From assembly GCA_036971615.1 (NCBI GenBank), contig JAYKKR010000020.1, positions 496,001 through 560,000 on the forward strand: DNA of 64,000 nucleotides, written 5' to 3'. Below, in pieces: positions 18,683-32,539 of this stretch. Made by a program: the position numbers and the translations under genes. Numbering within the stretch: the stretch's first letter is position 1; every line of letters begins with the position of its first letter. Below the pieces are notes generated by a model. That model saw only the letters and a program-made list of their open reading frames with translations. It was not told the DNA's origin and ran no database searches. The stretch is from Amyloporia xantha (lineage: Eukaryota; Basidiomycota; Agaricomycetes; Polyporales; Adustoporiaceae).

Positions 18683-21600
18683 AGTGCGAGTGATGGTGGA
18701 ATGTGTGTGTATTCGTGTAAGGGGTGGACTGTGTGAGTTATTTGATGCTGAAGATCGTGTGTGTTTGTGAGAGTGACGGACGGATGTCGAGCAGATATAT
18801 AGATTCGTGGTGGAGCATGGGCCTGCAAGCGACGACGGTGACGGCGAGTTGCATCATGTCGGTGGCACCTTGGTGCTCGGTCCATATTTATTTTGTGGAG
18901 ACACTGGAGAGTGAAGCTTGAGAGGATGCATCGCGCCGGGATCACGTGCCATGTCATGATCTCTGCCGTGCGCATTCGTCGAATCGTTACGGTTGAACGT
19001 TCGTCAAGACCGGGCGTAATATCCTCATATTCATCGTCTTACTTAGGTCGCTTCACGTTTCGTCTACCGTGTTCAATACTCCCATGAACCTCTTTTACGA
19101 AGGAACGATGCATGCTAGTCATACACCGGAGTCGGCACGAACAGGATCTATGGTCTTGACAGAAGGCAAAGAAAGTAGGAGAAGGCCGAAACATTCACCT
19201 TGTGTCTGCTGTAAATGATGCGAGGGAACTACGACATGCAGGAGAAAGAATAGCCGTCTCATACTGGTGAGCGATTCACAAAACCTGGTGGAATCTCCCT
19301 GCCTACTTATAATATGCGCAGGCCGAACGGACATCTAAATGGCAGTTGTCCACTCTTTTACCCGCCCCAGAATACATCCCTTTGAACTTGGCACTAAGTC
19401 CTGTGAATACTCATGATACAAAAAATGTGCCTAGTCGCGATCTGGAACAACGTTAACATGGCATCGACGTGAGTTTGTTCTGAGAGGCAGTACTGTTATG
19501 GAGTATGTCTGGCTGTTTAACGCTGATCTTCCACGACGAGCGTCTTAGCCACTTCTTGTAGTAAGTACCGACGATGCCTTAGCTTCGGACGATAGCAGCA
19601 ATCGGCGCATTCGTTTCGCTCAGATGCAAGCAAGTATTGCGTCTGCAGAGACCGGTCAAGGTGGAGAAATGATAGGCCAGGACAATTGTAGTTTTCGTGC
19701 GACTCTAGGGAGCACTCGCACACTTGATACTAACTCGTGAGAGACCAGCCGTAGGTCCAACCATGCTGAATATCATCACCGGAGATAGACTCCGCCAGTT
19801 CACTCCGCCGAGCGATGCGTTCGACGGGCTGCGCTGCAAGTCGAGGGTGATGACGCAGTAGCTGCCGAGAAGGCATGAAGGAATCGCTGAACAGCGTGTC
19901 AGGTGCATGAAGCCGAACGCAAGGATGCGGGAATAGGCGCAAGAAAGAATGGGCTGACTTCAGTATTGCGGAGGCGGTATGGCGTGTCCCAGTGACCCAC
20001 CCCTGCGCGTATTCAGCAACATTGCAGAGAGTGAGGACAGCTTTGAATAGGACATCATCTTTACGGACGCGTCGGTGTCGCCTGTCTTGTACAGTATACC
20101 TGCCTCATTTGCCACGCCAAATTCCACAGCCATGGCCTGTTCGCGTGTGCGCCCTGTTGCTTGTTTCTTGATGCCAAGATCCCTCGGCTTTCTTCCTCGC
20201 ACAGTGGCTCAGGGCTCTCAATCAGGTTCGCGATGTACTGACTATATCACGCACATTAATCTGGCGCCAGTTCTCTCTACCTCTGCCAATCACTCCATCC
20301 ACCGCATGTCATTTCCGAATGTTCACCCCGTCGACTTCCAGCTCTCATCTTCATTCCATCTGTCAGCATATTACCGTGGTCCGGGAATCGTTAGCCCCTT
20401 GTCACCTTCATTGCTGCTCGCCTTCTTGAGATCTATTCAAGATTGATTCCAAACTCCGCCAGGCTGAGTGTGGCGTAGGGTGTTTGCAACTTTGCAAAGA
20501 GCAATGTAGGATTTTGGAACCGATACTGGTGCCCGTATGACATATACTGGCGTGCAAGGTATACAAGTAGTAACGGCTGAATGAAGTGAGTGCTTTGACG
20601 ATACCATCTTGTCATTCCATGAATAACTTTGTTGTTGACCTTTGGGCCCCCGGCGTCTGGCCCAAGCGTAGCTATTCATCGTCTCCATGAGTACAGCAAA
20701 AGCTTTACCTCGCGTTCTCGGGTCAAACAATACAATGTATCTAGTTCTTCTTTGATTGTTATATGATGACTATTGACACGCCTCTTGAGCGTTGTGCAGC
20801 CTAACGCCACGATTAGAGATCTCAGGCCGCCACGAGACAGACAGGATATGTTTGTTTAGTAATGTCTGAACATGAGTGAGGTTAGTGACGCCACATGATG
20901 CTGTCGTAGAAATCGAAGTATGGCCCGGTCAAAGCAAACTCGCTTTGACAGGGATGGTCCACATTGTCCAAGCTGCTCGGACAATGCGTTGGCATGGGGG
21001 CAGTGCTTGTGACACGTCTGCGCAGCCTCCCTTTGGCTGTTCATTATGTATAAATACCCCCAGTACTCTGCGACTGTCCCAACCAACAAGCCTCGCAGAA
21101 CTCCCTACCGCTCTCCCCACCCACTTTGAACCATGAGACAAAGGCGACGGCGCGTCTCTAACGCGCATTCATTACCACTCCTCCTACACCATACAACTCC
21201 AGCGTTGGTCAACTTGACGTTGCCCGTCTGCTGGATTTGCACCCCTCATGGCAACCACCAAGAGCAATAGCTCCATCTGCTCTACAGGGGTGCCGTCGTC
21301 TCCTATATGGAAGCAGCGCGGTTCTCAGCGATGGCTCAAGAACGCAGATTCGTAAGCATTTCACAAGCGACTACTCGACCGCTGGTATACTGATCCGTTG
21401 TGTCTTCATAGAGCGCAGGTTTCCACTTGCCAATATGCCTCCCCAGGCAGCTTTTGGAGTACAGCTGCAATGACTACGGCCATGAACGCTGGTGAATGCA
21501 TACTCACCGTTCCCTGCCAGACGAAGTATTGATCCAGTACCGGGATCATCAAAGACGGTACATCACCTCTCTATGATGAACAATACCAATCTGGAAACTA

Positions 21601-22195
21601 GGCGCCAGGCCATCAGGTCAGCCGTCCAGTATCATGCCCGTGTTCGTGCCGGCACCTCCTCCTCACCGACCAGGATGCAAGAGGCTGGGTTAATCTCCCT
21701 GCAAGGCCCGGCCCAGTTGGTATTGCCTGTGGCGGAGAGTTCTCTGTTCCGGAAAATGTCAGCTGTGCTGTGCTCAGGCTATGTTAGGACAGATTGTAAT
21801 ATTGTCTGGGTGGCCACACTTTAGGCTCACTCATGTCCCCCTCGCAGTCAATTAAATATGTTTGAATCACAAAAACAATCATATGTATTTGGCGAATAGA
21901 AGTGCGTACTGAATTCGGACAGATTCATCAATCCACAAACTCGAGTAACATGTCAGTAGCTAGCTTTACTCGTTCTCATTCGGTTTTACATTCCTAAATG
22001 CACTAGCTAATTTTCGAAGGTCAAGGAGGGTGCCTTTTGATCAGGCGAAGGTCGTCCTGATATCGGCGAACTGAATAACATGACCAGGAATTTGTCCCGG
22101 GGCCCAAGCTTGATCTGAAAGACAATTGCTTCATACAGGCGCTACTCAACACCGTATTCAGTCCTGCACGTCTCCACTTCGCCCTCAGTGCTCTC
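18683..22195. other. 3.5-kb gene-poor stretch
   Basis: I found no frame with domain features, signal peptide or consistent splicing in this interval. The longest frames are 20075-20446 (+) and 20437-20730 (-); both are unconvincing. It may hold decayed genes, non-coding RNA or the regulatory DNA of the flanking genes. Confidence 0.4.
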
Positions 22196-23616
22196 TTACA
22201 TCGTCTCATCCTGTTCGTATGCGGGTGGGGCGGCTTCGTCCGCAGCTGCCGAATTGGCTTTTAATCTCTCGACCTCCATCTGTAGATCCTCAATCTGTCG
22301 CCGAATGTCGGTATCGTCAAATATTCCATCTCCTCTCTGTGCGGACATGAGCTGTGCCGGGACTGTGGGCGCTGGCGCTGAGGTATCGCCGCCACCTGGG
22401 TAGGCTTGGCGTCGCAGATGCTCAACATACTGTTCCATCTCGTCCAGATGGTGTACGAGCTCCTCTCTCTTGGATGTGAATTTGGAGGTCTGGGTTTCTC
22501 CCGGCGAGATAGGCCCACTCAGCGTAGTCGGGGAGACGGTGGTGTAAATGGTGGATAGAGATGTGCCCATTTGATGACTGGAACCACTGTTGGCCAACTC
22601 CCGTAGTGTGCTGGCCGAAGGTTTAGTAGGCAGACGTTCGAAGGACGCGTGCGATGCGGATAACGCAAGCTGGGACATGCGTGGAATACCGACGTACGGC
22701 TCGATTGTCGGCTGAGGTTCGTGAAAGGATGTTCCAGATGTCATATCGAGCACCGTGTCTCTGCTATCGGCTGCTCTGTGTCGACGATGCCACATGAAAA
22801 GGAGCAGGCCAAGGGCCAGACCGGCAATGCCACCCACAACTCCGCCAGCGATGGCACCGACATCAGTATGTCGTAAAGGCACCACCGTGGGCGACCCACT
22901 CTGTGGTAGGGGGGCAACTTCAGTAGCGGTCGTGGACGAGCTCTTCGTGATCGCAGGGGTGGTGACTACTTCCTCGTCATAGCTGCATAATGTCAACCCT
23001 CATTTTTTATGGAGATCGAGCTGTGTAAACTTCCACTTACGTGTATTCCGCCCAGTCGAAAGCCATGTACGAGTAATCGTATGGCTGCGGGCTGATTACT
23101 AGAGTATGCTCCTTGGCCTCGAGGTCGGATGCGCTGTATACCGACACGTTATATTTGTAGAAACTTATCCCCGGGACCGACGTATAGGTGTAGGGTGGCC
23201 CTATCTGGCCGTCCAATTCGAAAGCGATACTCGCATAAGTTATATTCGAGTTCGGCACCATACAGTAGATCGTGACAGCAATACCTGCAAAGTTGGTTTG
23301 GTATTCTATACCTGTCAGACAGCATGATATAGCTACCAGTGAAAGTTAATGTGATGTTTACAGGGGAAGGTTCTTCGTCGGGAAAATCCGTTATTTCATG
23401 CCATGTTTGATCGAACAACAGGGACTGGTTTGGGTGCGCCGCACAACTTGTGCATGAAGGGCCATAGTTCCAAGCTGGTTGATAGACCGGTTTCGCGCCA
23501 GTCACGGAGTCACCATATTCATCATCGATAGTCCTATTTGTTAGCATGCAAGCGACAGGTAGACATAGTGAAAAGAACATGATATGCACAAAGACGCGAT
23601 TCGAGACTGCGTACAT
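22196..23616 (-). CDS. Secreted-domain type I membrane protein, unknown function
   Basis: Three exons: 23337-23616, 23041-23284 and 22196-22982 (436 aa). A signal peptide (MYAVSNRVFVHIMFFSLCL) precedes an extracellular domain beginning RTIDDEYGDSVTGAKPVY, with paired Cys (GPSCTSCAAHP), a WHEITDF motif and N-glycosylation sites. The frame crosses intron 1 as NITLTFTGIAVTIYCMV. A Ser/Thr stalk leads to one transmembrane helix (VGAIAGGVVGGIAGLALGLL) and a cytoplasmic tail with coiled-coil potential (DIRRQIEDLQMEVERLKAN), ending PPAYEQDETM. The layout is common among Agaricomycete cell-surface proteins of unknown function and suggests a cell-wall or ligand sensor. Confidence 0.8.
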
Positions 23617-26600
23617 AGTGCCTGGAGAGTTCGACACTGCAAAGCCGGAGGAAGAGCTTCGTCAAGAACTGTACAGAACTTGAAGTATACCAGCTCCAAA
23701 ACTCACCGCCTCCTGATACCAACTGGGCTATAAGTCCCATGGGCAGCGCTGATACACTAATGCGTGAGAGCCCCATGACTCAATACAACACTTGCATTAA
23801 ACACTCGCTTACCAGTATAACACATGAGCCGCCATGATCGGTGGTTGTGACTTTGATATTGTACCTGAGTTCAATGGATGTGGCTATCGAACACTGTTAT
23901 CTCAAAACCTATAAGGCTAATGGGATACTCATCTGAATCACCTACTAGCAATGTCAAACCGTAAGCCAACTTTCGAAGTACACAATCAGCTTCTGTGCCT
24001 CGTTGTTGAAGACGTCATGGGACAGCAGACACATGCCAGCCGTAGTCGTAGACCATCGACTCTAGTGTCAGCGCAGCCTTTACCTGATAAGAGAAAGGCT
24101 ACGCTGACAAGAGGTAAAGTTTGGTCGTTTAGAGCTCGGTTAGTAACAAAGCATGGGCAGATCACAGAGGTTCTCATCGGCAGTACCTTGGAATTGATTT
24201 GGGCAAAACTTCCGAGATAAGGACAACTGCCACTCATGACAAGAGGCAGGACATACAGCCATGTCAATACCACATACAAAAAGGCGTGAAAGGAGGCGCA
24301 GGATGTACATCCAAAATGGCAGATTACTGTCTACCACCGATATCGATGACCAATATAAGCATTGACGCTGTTGATAGACCCTTTGTAGCATTATGATCAC
24401 CTAGTATGTCGGTGTACGTTCGGTGAGACAGGCCCGTGATGAAATGAACTTAATAAGATTATAGTACTTGACTGCCACTCACTAGACACCGGACGTCGTT
24501 GAGTCACCGTGGCAAGGATCGGTCCGTGGCCTGCTATGTCCTTTCAACGTCTCCGCTGAAATTCATTTTCCGAGGGTTGATTACTGACGCTGGGAGAACT
24601 AGATGGGGATGGTCTCATAACATCGACGTTAGAAGACCACAAAGAATTGTTTTCAATATTCAGAAGCCGCTGATGTGTCTCTGAAATGAATACTTTGCGG
24701 TATCATCAGATATATGGACAGCTGCTGGAACATGAAAGTCCGCTCACCTGTATGAAGTGCTAACCCACCACACAGACTGAGCCATTCAATAATCGATATC
24801 CATATTCGGAGAACAGGCTCCGATATACCATTGAGACGGAAAAATGATCGTCGACGCAACTCCAATCAAGTTGTAAAATCAACCACCGAGTCTCGTCGTG
24901 CTAGACACCTTTGGTTTAATTCTGTCATCTTGAAAGCACCTTGCGACGTAGGCCCAGTAACTTGCCTTGCAGTAGTTGTCATTGACATGATCCTCAGAGT
25001 GCGCAATGGTCGCCGTCCCGCACATTCTCCTTATAGCGACCGTCCCTCCCTCACTCTCAAAGGGCGCTATTTTTGGTCTGCCTAGGGGAGACAAACACAT
25101 TCTCGACGGCACATCGCCACTCTTCCAAATCAGGTTGTGTTTGGCACTATTGTCTTACTGTTCTTTGAAGGCTTTGATGTGCCCTGAAGGCTGAAAGGCC
25201 AGCACCACTTGGAATTATTCAGTTCAGTCGCAGTTCAGTGCGAACAATGTGCCTGCAAATATATCCAAAAGTTGGTTGTGATCGGTTGTGATGCGCACGT
25301 ACGCTGGTGCAGTTACTCGGAGTCTGTTGGTCACAGCCGATCGCTTGCCAGCTCAGCCTGCTTCGTCTGAAAGTTGACGATACATGAAGTGCTATCCGGG
25401 TTTGTCATATCTCTCAAGCATCAGGACTCGTATCCCTGAGGATATTCGTTGCATACGACATGCTTTGCACGGTATGACGAGCAATCCGCCAGACTTGCCG
25501 AAATCATATTGACAAGCATAAATATTGATGTCACACGACCCTCAGAAGTTGATAGATGTCCGCTGCCCATGTTCATACGCCGCGTCTGGACCTGTCATCT
25601 GACAGAGAGTCCACAAACAGGTGACGAGAGAAATTGTCGGTATATATAGCGAGTTCACAGCCCTGTGGGAAGGTCGCTCCTCTGCGACTTGGCCTCCACC
25701 CGACAATAACAGTACCACTCTGGATACATGTCTAGCACTGCGCACCTAAGGACAATGGACCTTACTGCATGACCCGCGGAATTCATTGAGTTTGAGGTGA
25801 GTCTGCGTCTTGAGATCGAAAGAACGAGGAATTTTAGGTTGCCAAGTACAGCCTGAGCACACGAGGGTACATGTTGCTTGCCTGTTCGATTATTAGACAG
25901 AGGGAACGTCAGTTCTTCATTCCTTTGCCAAAGAGTGCAACTGCCTGCAGCCTTGATCGCACGTTTTTATCCGGGTAGGCCTATCATACCTAGGGTCGTG
26001 CTCGTTAAACGGCGTGCTAGAATGAGTAATCTCTGGTTCCGGGTACCCATCACCGGGCGAACGTCGTTGCCAGTGCAAGCATGGCGTGCGCCCTGGAGGA
26101 GGTTTCCTGACATGATGCAGTGCTGTTTAATGGAACAACACCCTATTTGTTGAGGATTTATAACGCAATGCATGTACTTACTTGAATGTCAATCACTGCA
26201 GATCTTGTTGTTGAAGCCACAATTGAATATTCGGGCAAAAATTCTTGTGTGAAGGTTCAAGTTTGCATCTCCAAGAACAAGCCGACGACACCTTGCGGTC
26301 GTGCTTGTCAACCGATAGGTGCTATATTGAATTATTGGTGGACGTAGGGGGGCACGCATCGTGTTCTTCGGAATGATGGAGCGTGCCCTGGACGAACGTC
26401 CTCCACACACGCGACATGCAATGAGCGGTTCTAATTATATCGACATATATTCTGCATGATACATGTTCTGTAACTTTAGGCACAGAAAGACAATAGGAAA
26501 TGATGCTGGAAAGTGCAGTCAGCAGTAACGGCGAATTCATGCGGTCACTGACCTGCCCATGCAAGATTTATATCTCTGTCAGTAAAGATAAATTTGTGCC

Positions 26601-27008
26601 TTCAGGTTTCACAGCGTGAAGTGCCCTTCGGAATCGTCGGAATTCTGGGGCCCGTTCGGCCTGCCTCGAAGAAGGTAGATGACGTTCTTAACAAGGATGC
26701 ACGATGAAGCCGATGCTGAGCCGATGAAATCGATTAGTGTGCTCTGACTCGAAGGCCATCAGTACCGATGCGGAGAAAACCGGGACTCGCTCGTAATAAA
26801 ACGCCTGATCAGACAGTTCCAATAAATTAGCGAATCCGGAAGCTCTTACAACTATCAGGGGACAACATTAAATGATCAGCACTAGTATATCTAAACCGGA
26901 AACATGTTCTCAAGCAGTGCCAGGGTCTGAACTGTAAGGCATGGTGAACAAGTCAGTCTGCAGGAACGACCTGGTGAGATCAAAAAGCGCATACCCCTTA
27001 TGAAGAAA
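23617..27008. other. 3.4-kb gene-poor stretch
   Basis: Only short frames on both strands (60-97 aa), none with recognisable features. No tandem or inverted repeat was obvious by eye. Confidence 0.4.
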
Positions 27009-29154
27009 TTATCTAGAGGGCCCTTCGGTCCGTGGCTGGATATTCGCAGCTTGCAGTGCTGTGCATCCATGAGCCGGGACCTTCCAGATTGAGAGGCATG
27101 CCACCCACCCATCAGTGGAGACGTACGGCCGAAGGCCGTCATCGTCGCCAGCACTTTCTGCACCGCGGTAAAGAATCTGTTGTGATCGGCCTGTACCTGT
27201 TGTGCCTGATGCCCACCAGCAGCTTGATCCGCAAGTAATGAGGGGGACGACCACATGGTACGCAGCCGGACAACCTCACCGAACAGCACGTGGCACACTT
27301 CCGGCCACAAGATCTGGAATCCACCATCGTCAGCGTCAGAAGTAAAACCACAGCGAAGAAGACAAACCGCTAGGATCGGATCTACGTAAGAGAGCTGTGC
27401 GACATTTGCCCTATCAATAATTGCGACTGCTGCTTCTGCGGCCGCCACATCCTTGTTGTGTGGAAGTCCGGCCATCTGCCTCAAGGCGCCTTGGACTTTA
27501 ATCGTGGCAACAAGAGCGAGGGTGTGCATCACCAAAAGCTTGCGAACGACGTCCTGGTCTTGACCGCCTTGTATATGGGGTAGAGATGCGATGAACCGAT
27601 CGATGATCCCGTCTAAGTCGTGAAGATTAGTAGCAAGTTGGTCTGCGTAGGCCATGTCTTTCAGATAAGAGACAATGAATAGATGGGTCAGTACCAACGC
27701 ACGATCAGTCGGAAATAAATGCTCAACTGGGAGTCCACTGAGACGCGAGGCGTGCAGCACGCTCGAACAAAGCAGCCGCCTTCGCATAAAGAGCAACGGA
27801 GGACCTTCCTTCGTTGGTATCCTGGACTCCCACGGAGAGGAAGGCTTCCACTGTGCGTGAGCCTCGCATATTGGGAGGCATACCGCCCTGAAGTCGATCT
27901 TGAATACGCGTCAACAGTACTCTGGGGCGCAGCAACTTACTTGTTCATAATTACCCATGTCCAAAGGCCACGGAGTGTCAATCTGAGTGCCGGGCGAGCC
28001 ATTATAATGCGAAGGCGACCCAGCAGCCACAGCCCAGCACTTGTCTAGTATGAAAGCGCTCCAGAAAGCGTTAATTCTCTCGCCCTCTTCGATAGCATCA
28101 GTCGGCTGAGGTAAGCGGTAGTTAATGACGCTGGTAGGGGCCTGGCTTGGGTCTGGGAGAGCTCGTATCTTGTTCAGGCGACACCCAAGTGTGAGTGCAA
28201 TAGCCGCGCTGCAATGATATCGTCCCTCGAGAAACCGGTTTGTGTAGAAAAAGTAGTTTGCCAAGAGCACCTCCGCCTGAATGATGTAAACCACGTTGTA
28301 TCGGATATGCTGCGCAAGGGCCTCGGACACGGCTTGTACGGCGTGCTGAAGGAACACGGCCTCCTGAGGGCGGAGAGAATCGTTCCCGGAAAAGCGAGCA
28401 CCCCAGAGGTAAACAGCATTTACGAGGGCTGAGGAAAGTCGAGCGAAGCGCGCATCGGCTTGCGGGAGAGTGATGGAGTCTAAGAAGCGAGGGCGATGCA
28501 AAAAGAACCCGACTTGCGAGGCATGAGCAATAAAGAAGCGGACCCTAAATGGCACAGTAAGAAGCAAAATTCGGACAGCAGATGGATCGTGGTTACAATC
28601 TATTGGTGATTTTCGTAGGCGGCTCTGTGGCAAAATCCATAGATGTCGTCGCAGAGGCCGGGGGAGGGACTAGATAGCCTACGGGCGAATTTTCACTGTC
28701 TGCAGCAGTAGCAGTCAATGATGTCCCGGCTGTCACGGACAATAACATTCAGAATATGACAATTTTGGCGGAAATTCCATACATACATGGCATTCCGGCC
28801 TCAGGCGGAGGGCGTGGGTGATAAAGCGTTACAGAAGGAGAAACAGACTCCGGATGTTCCAACTCGTATATCCGCGCTTCGATACGAGCGATGTTATCTT
28901 CGAGCACCTGTGTAGGGCTCCGGACGGGACCGTCAGTGTACTCACAGTCCGACTGCCGGTTCGTACGGATGCACGGCCCACATACAGGTCTTGTGCCATC
29001 GCATCTCTGGGGGTAATATATATAATCGATCAGCGTCAGCGCTACCCCGTTGGAACTCCCTTACCAATTTGCGTCGACGGCAATTGAGACAGGCAGAGCC
29101 ACGTGCAGCACGTCCCGAACCCGACGGTCCTGCTTGACCTGGCGGAGTGGACAT
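27009..29154 (-). CDS. Zn(II)2Cys6 transcription factor with fungal MHR domain
   Basis: Seven exons: 29065-29154, 28787-29006, 28597-28729, 27941-28544, 27728-27887, 27109-27657 and 27009-27058 (601 aa). The N-terminal zinc cluster spans intron 1: CLNCRRRKL then RCDGTRPVCGPCIR and SDC, giving the six-Cys pattern. A probable dimerisation helix follows (VLEDNIARIEARIYELEHP). The middle is a fungal-specific transcription factor region, with QVGFFLHRPRF, LSSALVNAVYLWG and GRYHCSAAIALTLGCRLNKI. Splice sites were chosen to keep the family frame, for example NYEQ/GGMPPNMRG and QWTPN/MAYADQL. It binds DNA in the nucleus; target genes are unknown. It lies ~10 kb from the RiPP cluster, so a regulatory link is speculative. 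Confidence 0.85.
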
Positions 29155-32100
29155 ATAGTGCGATGGAGTTGATAGATGCTGGAAAGAGTTGGGTCAGTCG
29201 TAAGAATGAGGCTGAACGGAGGTTGGCACTGACGAGCCGTCCTCTTATAGCTCATGCATCGGGATGACGAGGCTCACCTACAGATGAGCAAGAGATATTG
29301 ACAGGAGCTAGCTGTCGGTCGCATCGGAGTCAAGCATCTCCTAACGCGCAATATTAAATTTTCCTCGGGAAGGAAGGATGGGGGAGAGTGGCTTGTCCAT
29401 GCCAGGGCATTGCGCGGCCGGCGTCTTGGCTGGGGGACTTTCGGACGTGTAATGAATTCGTGTCATGAAAGCGCTGTGTCGGGCTGCATTCGGGCAATTT
29501 GGAATGTCATCGAACGCCCGGGTGTGGTGAGTAAACCGAATGCTCGATCGAACATACGAGTTATTTACCACGGTTTCTCGAGGGCGGTGAGTTTCCCTTT
29601 ATGGGAATTCCCGTCATTTCTTGGATGACGTCATGAGACCTCGCTGTGCCTACTGCGCGCTCCGTAACATCGCGAGTCGCAGCTTGGCCGTGATCCGCTG
29701 CACGAGGCTACTGCAGCAAGCCGAGACGTACGCACGCGTATAAGCGTCTTCACCCGTCGGGACCACCATGAGCGAATCAGTTGGCGGGGAACAAGGCCCA
29801 ATGACTCGAAATCGCTCACTCTTATGCGATCCCATCGGCCATGTACGACTCTTTAGGGCTGTGCTTGTCTTCTAGAGTGTGCCGGATCGATCGATAGCGT
29901 TTCGCCGAACTATTTCACTTGGTCCGTCTGTTGGTGATCAGCGGTGTCCGCACAGAGTTTGGGTGAGCACGGCACATGCAAGGCAAAGAAGTGATCACAA
30001 AGCCATCATCGGCAAGTGAATTGCCTGTATACTTATATATCTAATATCGAGTGCTGGGGTACATACCTCATAGGCTTCTTCCCTCCACTGTGACTAATCG
30101 TACAATATTGCGAAGAGAAGACGCAAAACTTGAAGATGGGGGCAGAGGTCTATCCTATACCCGAAATGAGTTCAATCGGTGGCGGTTCATACGCCGCTGT
30201 TCTGGTTAGTAATGCATGCACACCTGGCTCTCTATCTTGCCTCAACGACGCCATTGCTGATGACTTACGAGCTCAACATCTCTATTGGCTAGTGACTTTT
30301 GAGGAGTACCCGCGGCGGTCCCGCGCCCGTCAAACTTCACGTTGCCGCCCTAAGCAACAGGACGTGGTCAAACCAGCCAAGACCAACACATCGGAATAGC
30401 GCGTCAGGTCTAAGTGTCGATTAACACGTATATATGCGGTCAATTCGAAGATACGTGGACGCTCGATTTTGGATGAACGAGACGCAAGCGCCCAAAGCTT
30501 CAGCGCTTCAAGCTTGTCGATCACGCCACACGCAGTCCTCGGGCGCCTGTCTCTCAACCTTGCTCGCGGACATCGTGACCGTCCAACGGTCAAGTCTTTG
30601 AAATAAATACCTCTGCAACAAGTTCAAATCACAGCTCACCTGTATACTCTGGACGACCTTTCATGTCCTGACATATACGCCTTTGTCATCCAGGACACTT
30701 GTTCGTTCAAATTTAACAAGCTCTGATGATTCTTAGAAGCAGTGTAATCCACACGCAGCGGTGATTGGTGAGGAAACATTTTTCAGGATTCATATCCTGA
30801 TATATACTCGGAACATGATATGACTTCTCTGCGCCTTGATAGACGCGGGCTCCGACCGCTACCCATCCGCAGGACGTCAGCTAGCGCGTCACATACATCT
30901 CATCGTGTGGATTGTCACTGCGCATGGCGCTTTTGAGTCAAAGGCCACGCATTTGAAAGCGTCTTCCTTGCAGCAGTCGCCGGTTGCTTACCGCTCGGAT
31001 AGTGTCCGAACCACTTTACCTTTGTCATGCCGCCCTATCAAAAGTATCTACAAGGCTACCCTGCCGCGTCACGCACCCATCGACGATTAGTCACGACATG
31101 GAACAAGCTGTGCAAAAAAACACGGCCTTGGAATGGGGACGTCGGATCGTCCATATCTGTCCAACACCTCGGAGAGCCCACTCTAAAGGCCTCGCTTTTC
31201 AGATTCTACGATTGACTTCTCGTTCTCAACCTTGTATCAGTACTCGTCCCGTATGACGGCATGTACTGGAGGCCATCATGTCTCCTGCGCACGCAGTGTG
31301 ACAAACACCGGTACCAAAATACCTTTTGCATCCTACCAGGATGCTACCGTTCCACTTTCGATCTCCATATTCAAGATTGCGCATATCAACCAGCTACCCA
31401 ATATGCTCTGCAGTGGTTATTGGTTAACCCCGCAGCCCTATATCTCCACAATTCGGTATCTCCTCATCTCCGCATCCACGAAGGTGGCTAGCATGAGAAC
31501 GCTTTTCCGCGTTCTCTTCTGTCGAGGATGTACTGGCGTACGTCTGTGCTGCGGGCGTGACCAACGATAAATTCCCACATAGTAATGAGGTCTTTGCGCC
31601 ACCGTTCTTATCTAGAAAACAAGTAGCTCACTTTAGTGGGTCCAGCATGCTTGGACGCACAACGTTTATGTGTGTACACCTTCATTGTGCCCTGTCCATT
31701 ACCGTTCTGAAGATTGTGGCAGTGCGTAGAGTCATTTCACGGTTCCGTTCTAAGGGATCTACTGGCATTTATCAGACGTCGAGGGCGGGAACGCACAGAA
31801 TTTCTCGAAGCTGGAATCGATGAAATACATGACTGTCGAGCCCTTCAGTTAGTAGTCATCCCACCAATAGTAGCGGGTCTGTTCCCTCCCAAAGGCACCC
31901 CCACTTGCTCTCCGTCTTACACTGTTGACTAATTGTCAAAGCGGGTGCTCTACCGAACCTCGTGTCTCTACTGACGGTCTCGACCGCGAGCTCCGCTCAA
32001 AGCCTCATGTCTATCTAATTCGCACGGTTCATAATGGGGCACACGGATTTGCATTGTTCTGCACAACTCCGCTTTCCATGGAAGGATTCAGGCGTTTTGT

Positions 32101-32539
32101 TTCCGGTCCGCTTGCATTGTCTGAATATACCTCTACCAAGCGCCTGGAGACCACTTGAATAACGTCAATGACAGTATTCAATACCGTCCCCAGCACCTTG
32201 AAGGCGTTCTTCATGTAGCGCACTCATAGCAGCCACGGGCCTCATAGTCACAATTAATGATGATCATGCTTGATTTCGTGCGTTATAAAGAAATCACGAT
32301 GACGCGAAATCCTTGAGGGTGAGATCTGGGTGAGTGATCGTAAGGGGTAATCGGAATAAGCCGTAGCCGCCACAATACGCGTAGATCTCGCGCGCGCGGG
32401 ACCGTGGCCTTGTTCTTTCTGCAGGCCGTTGACTCGCGGACTATGCTACTCGCTCTTTCGGTAGCTGCGTCCTCCTTTTGCGTGTTGACTCAGCCCCAAT
32501 TTTAAGACCGCATACATTCGAGAGAAAAGACCGGACACC
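29155..32539. other. 3.4-kb gene-poor stretch
   Basis: Contains the promoter of the transcription factor gene and, near the right end, that of the CCCH/RBR gene. Short frames between 30.1 and 32.2 kb have no domain features. Confidence 0.4.

Noticed and set aside
20075..20446. 123-aa plus frame and overlapping minus frames between 19.5 and 20.7 kb
   Set aside because: No signal peptide, domain or splice pattern supports either strand.
30130..30399. Plus-strand frame starting MKMGAEVYPIPEM, resembling the GGEVYTFPD core
   Set aside because: Single occurrence, no KR site, no secretion leader and no repeat; resemblance over about nine residues can be chance.
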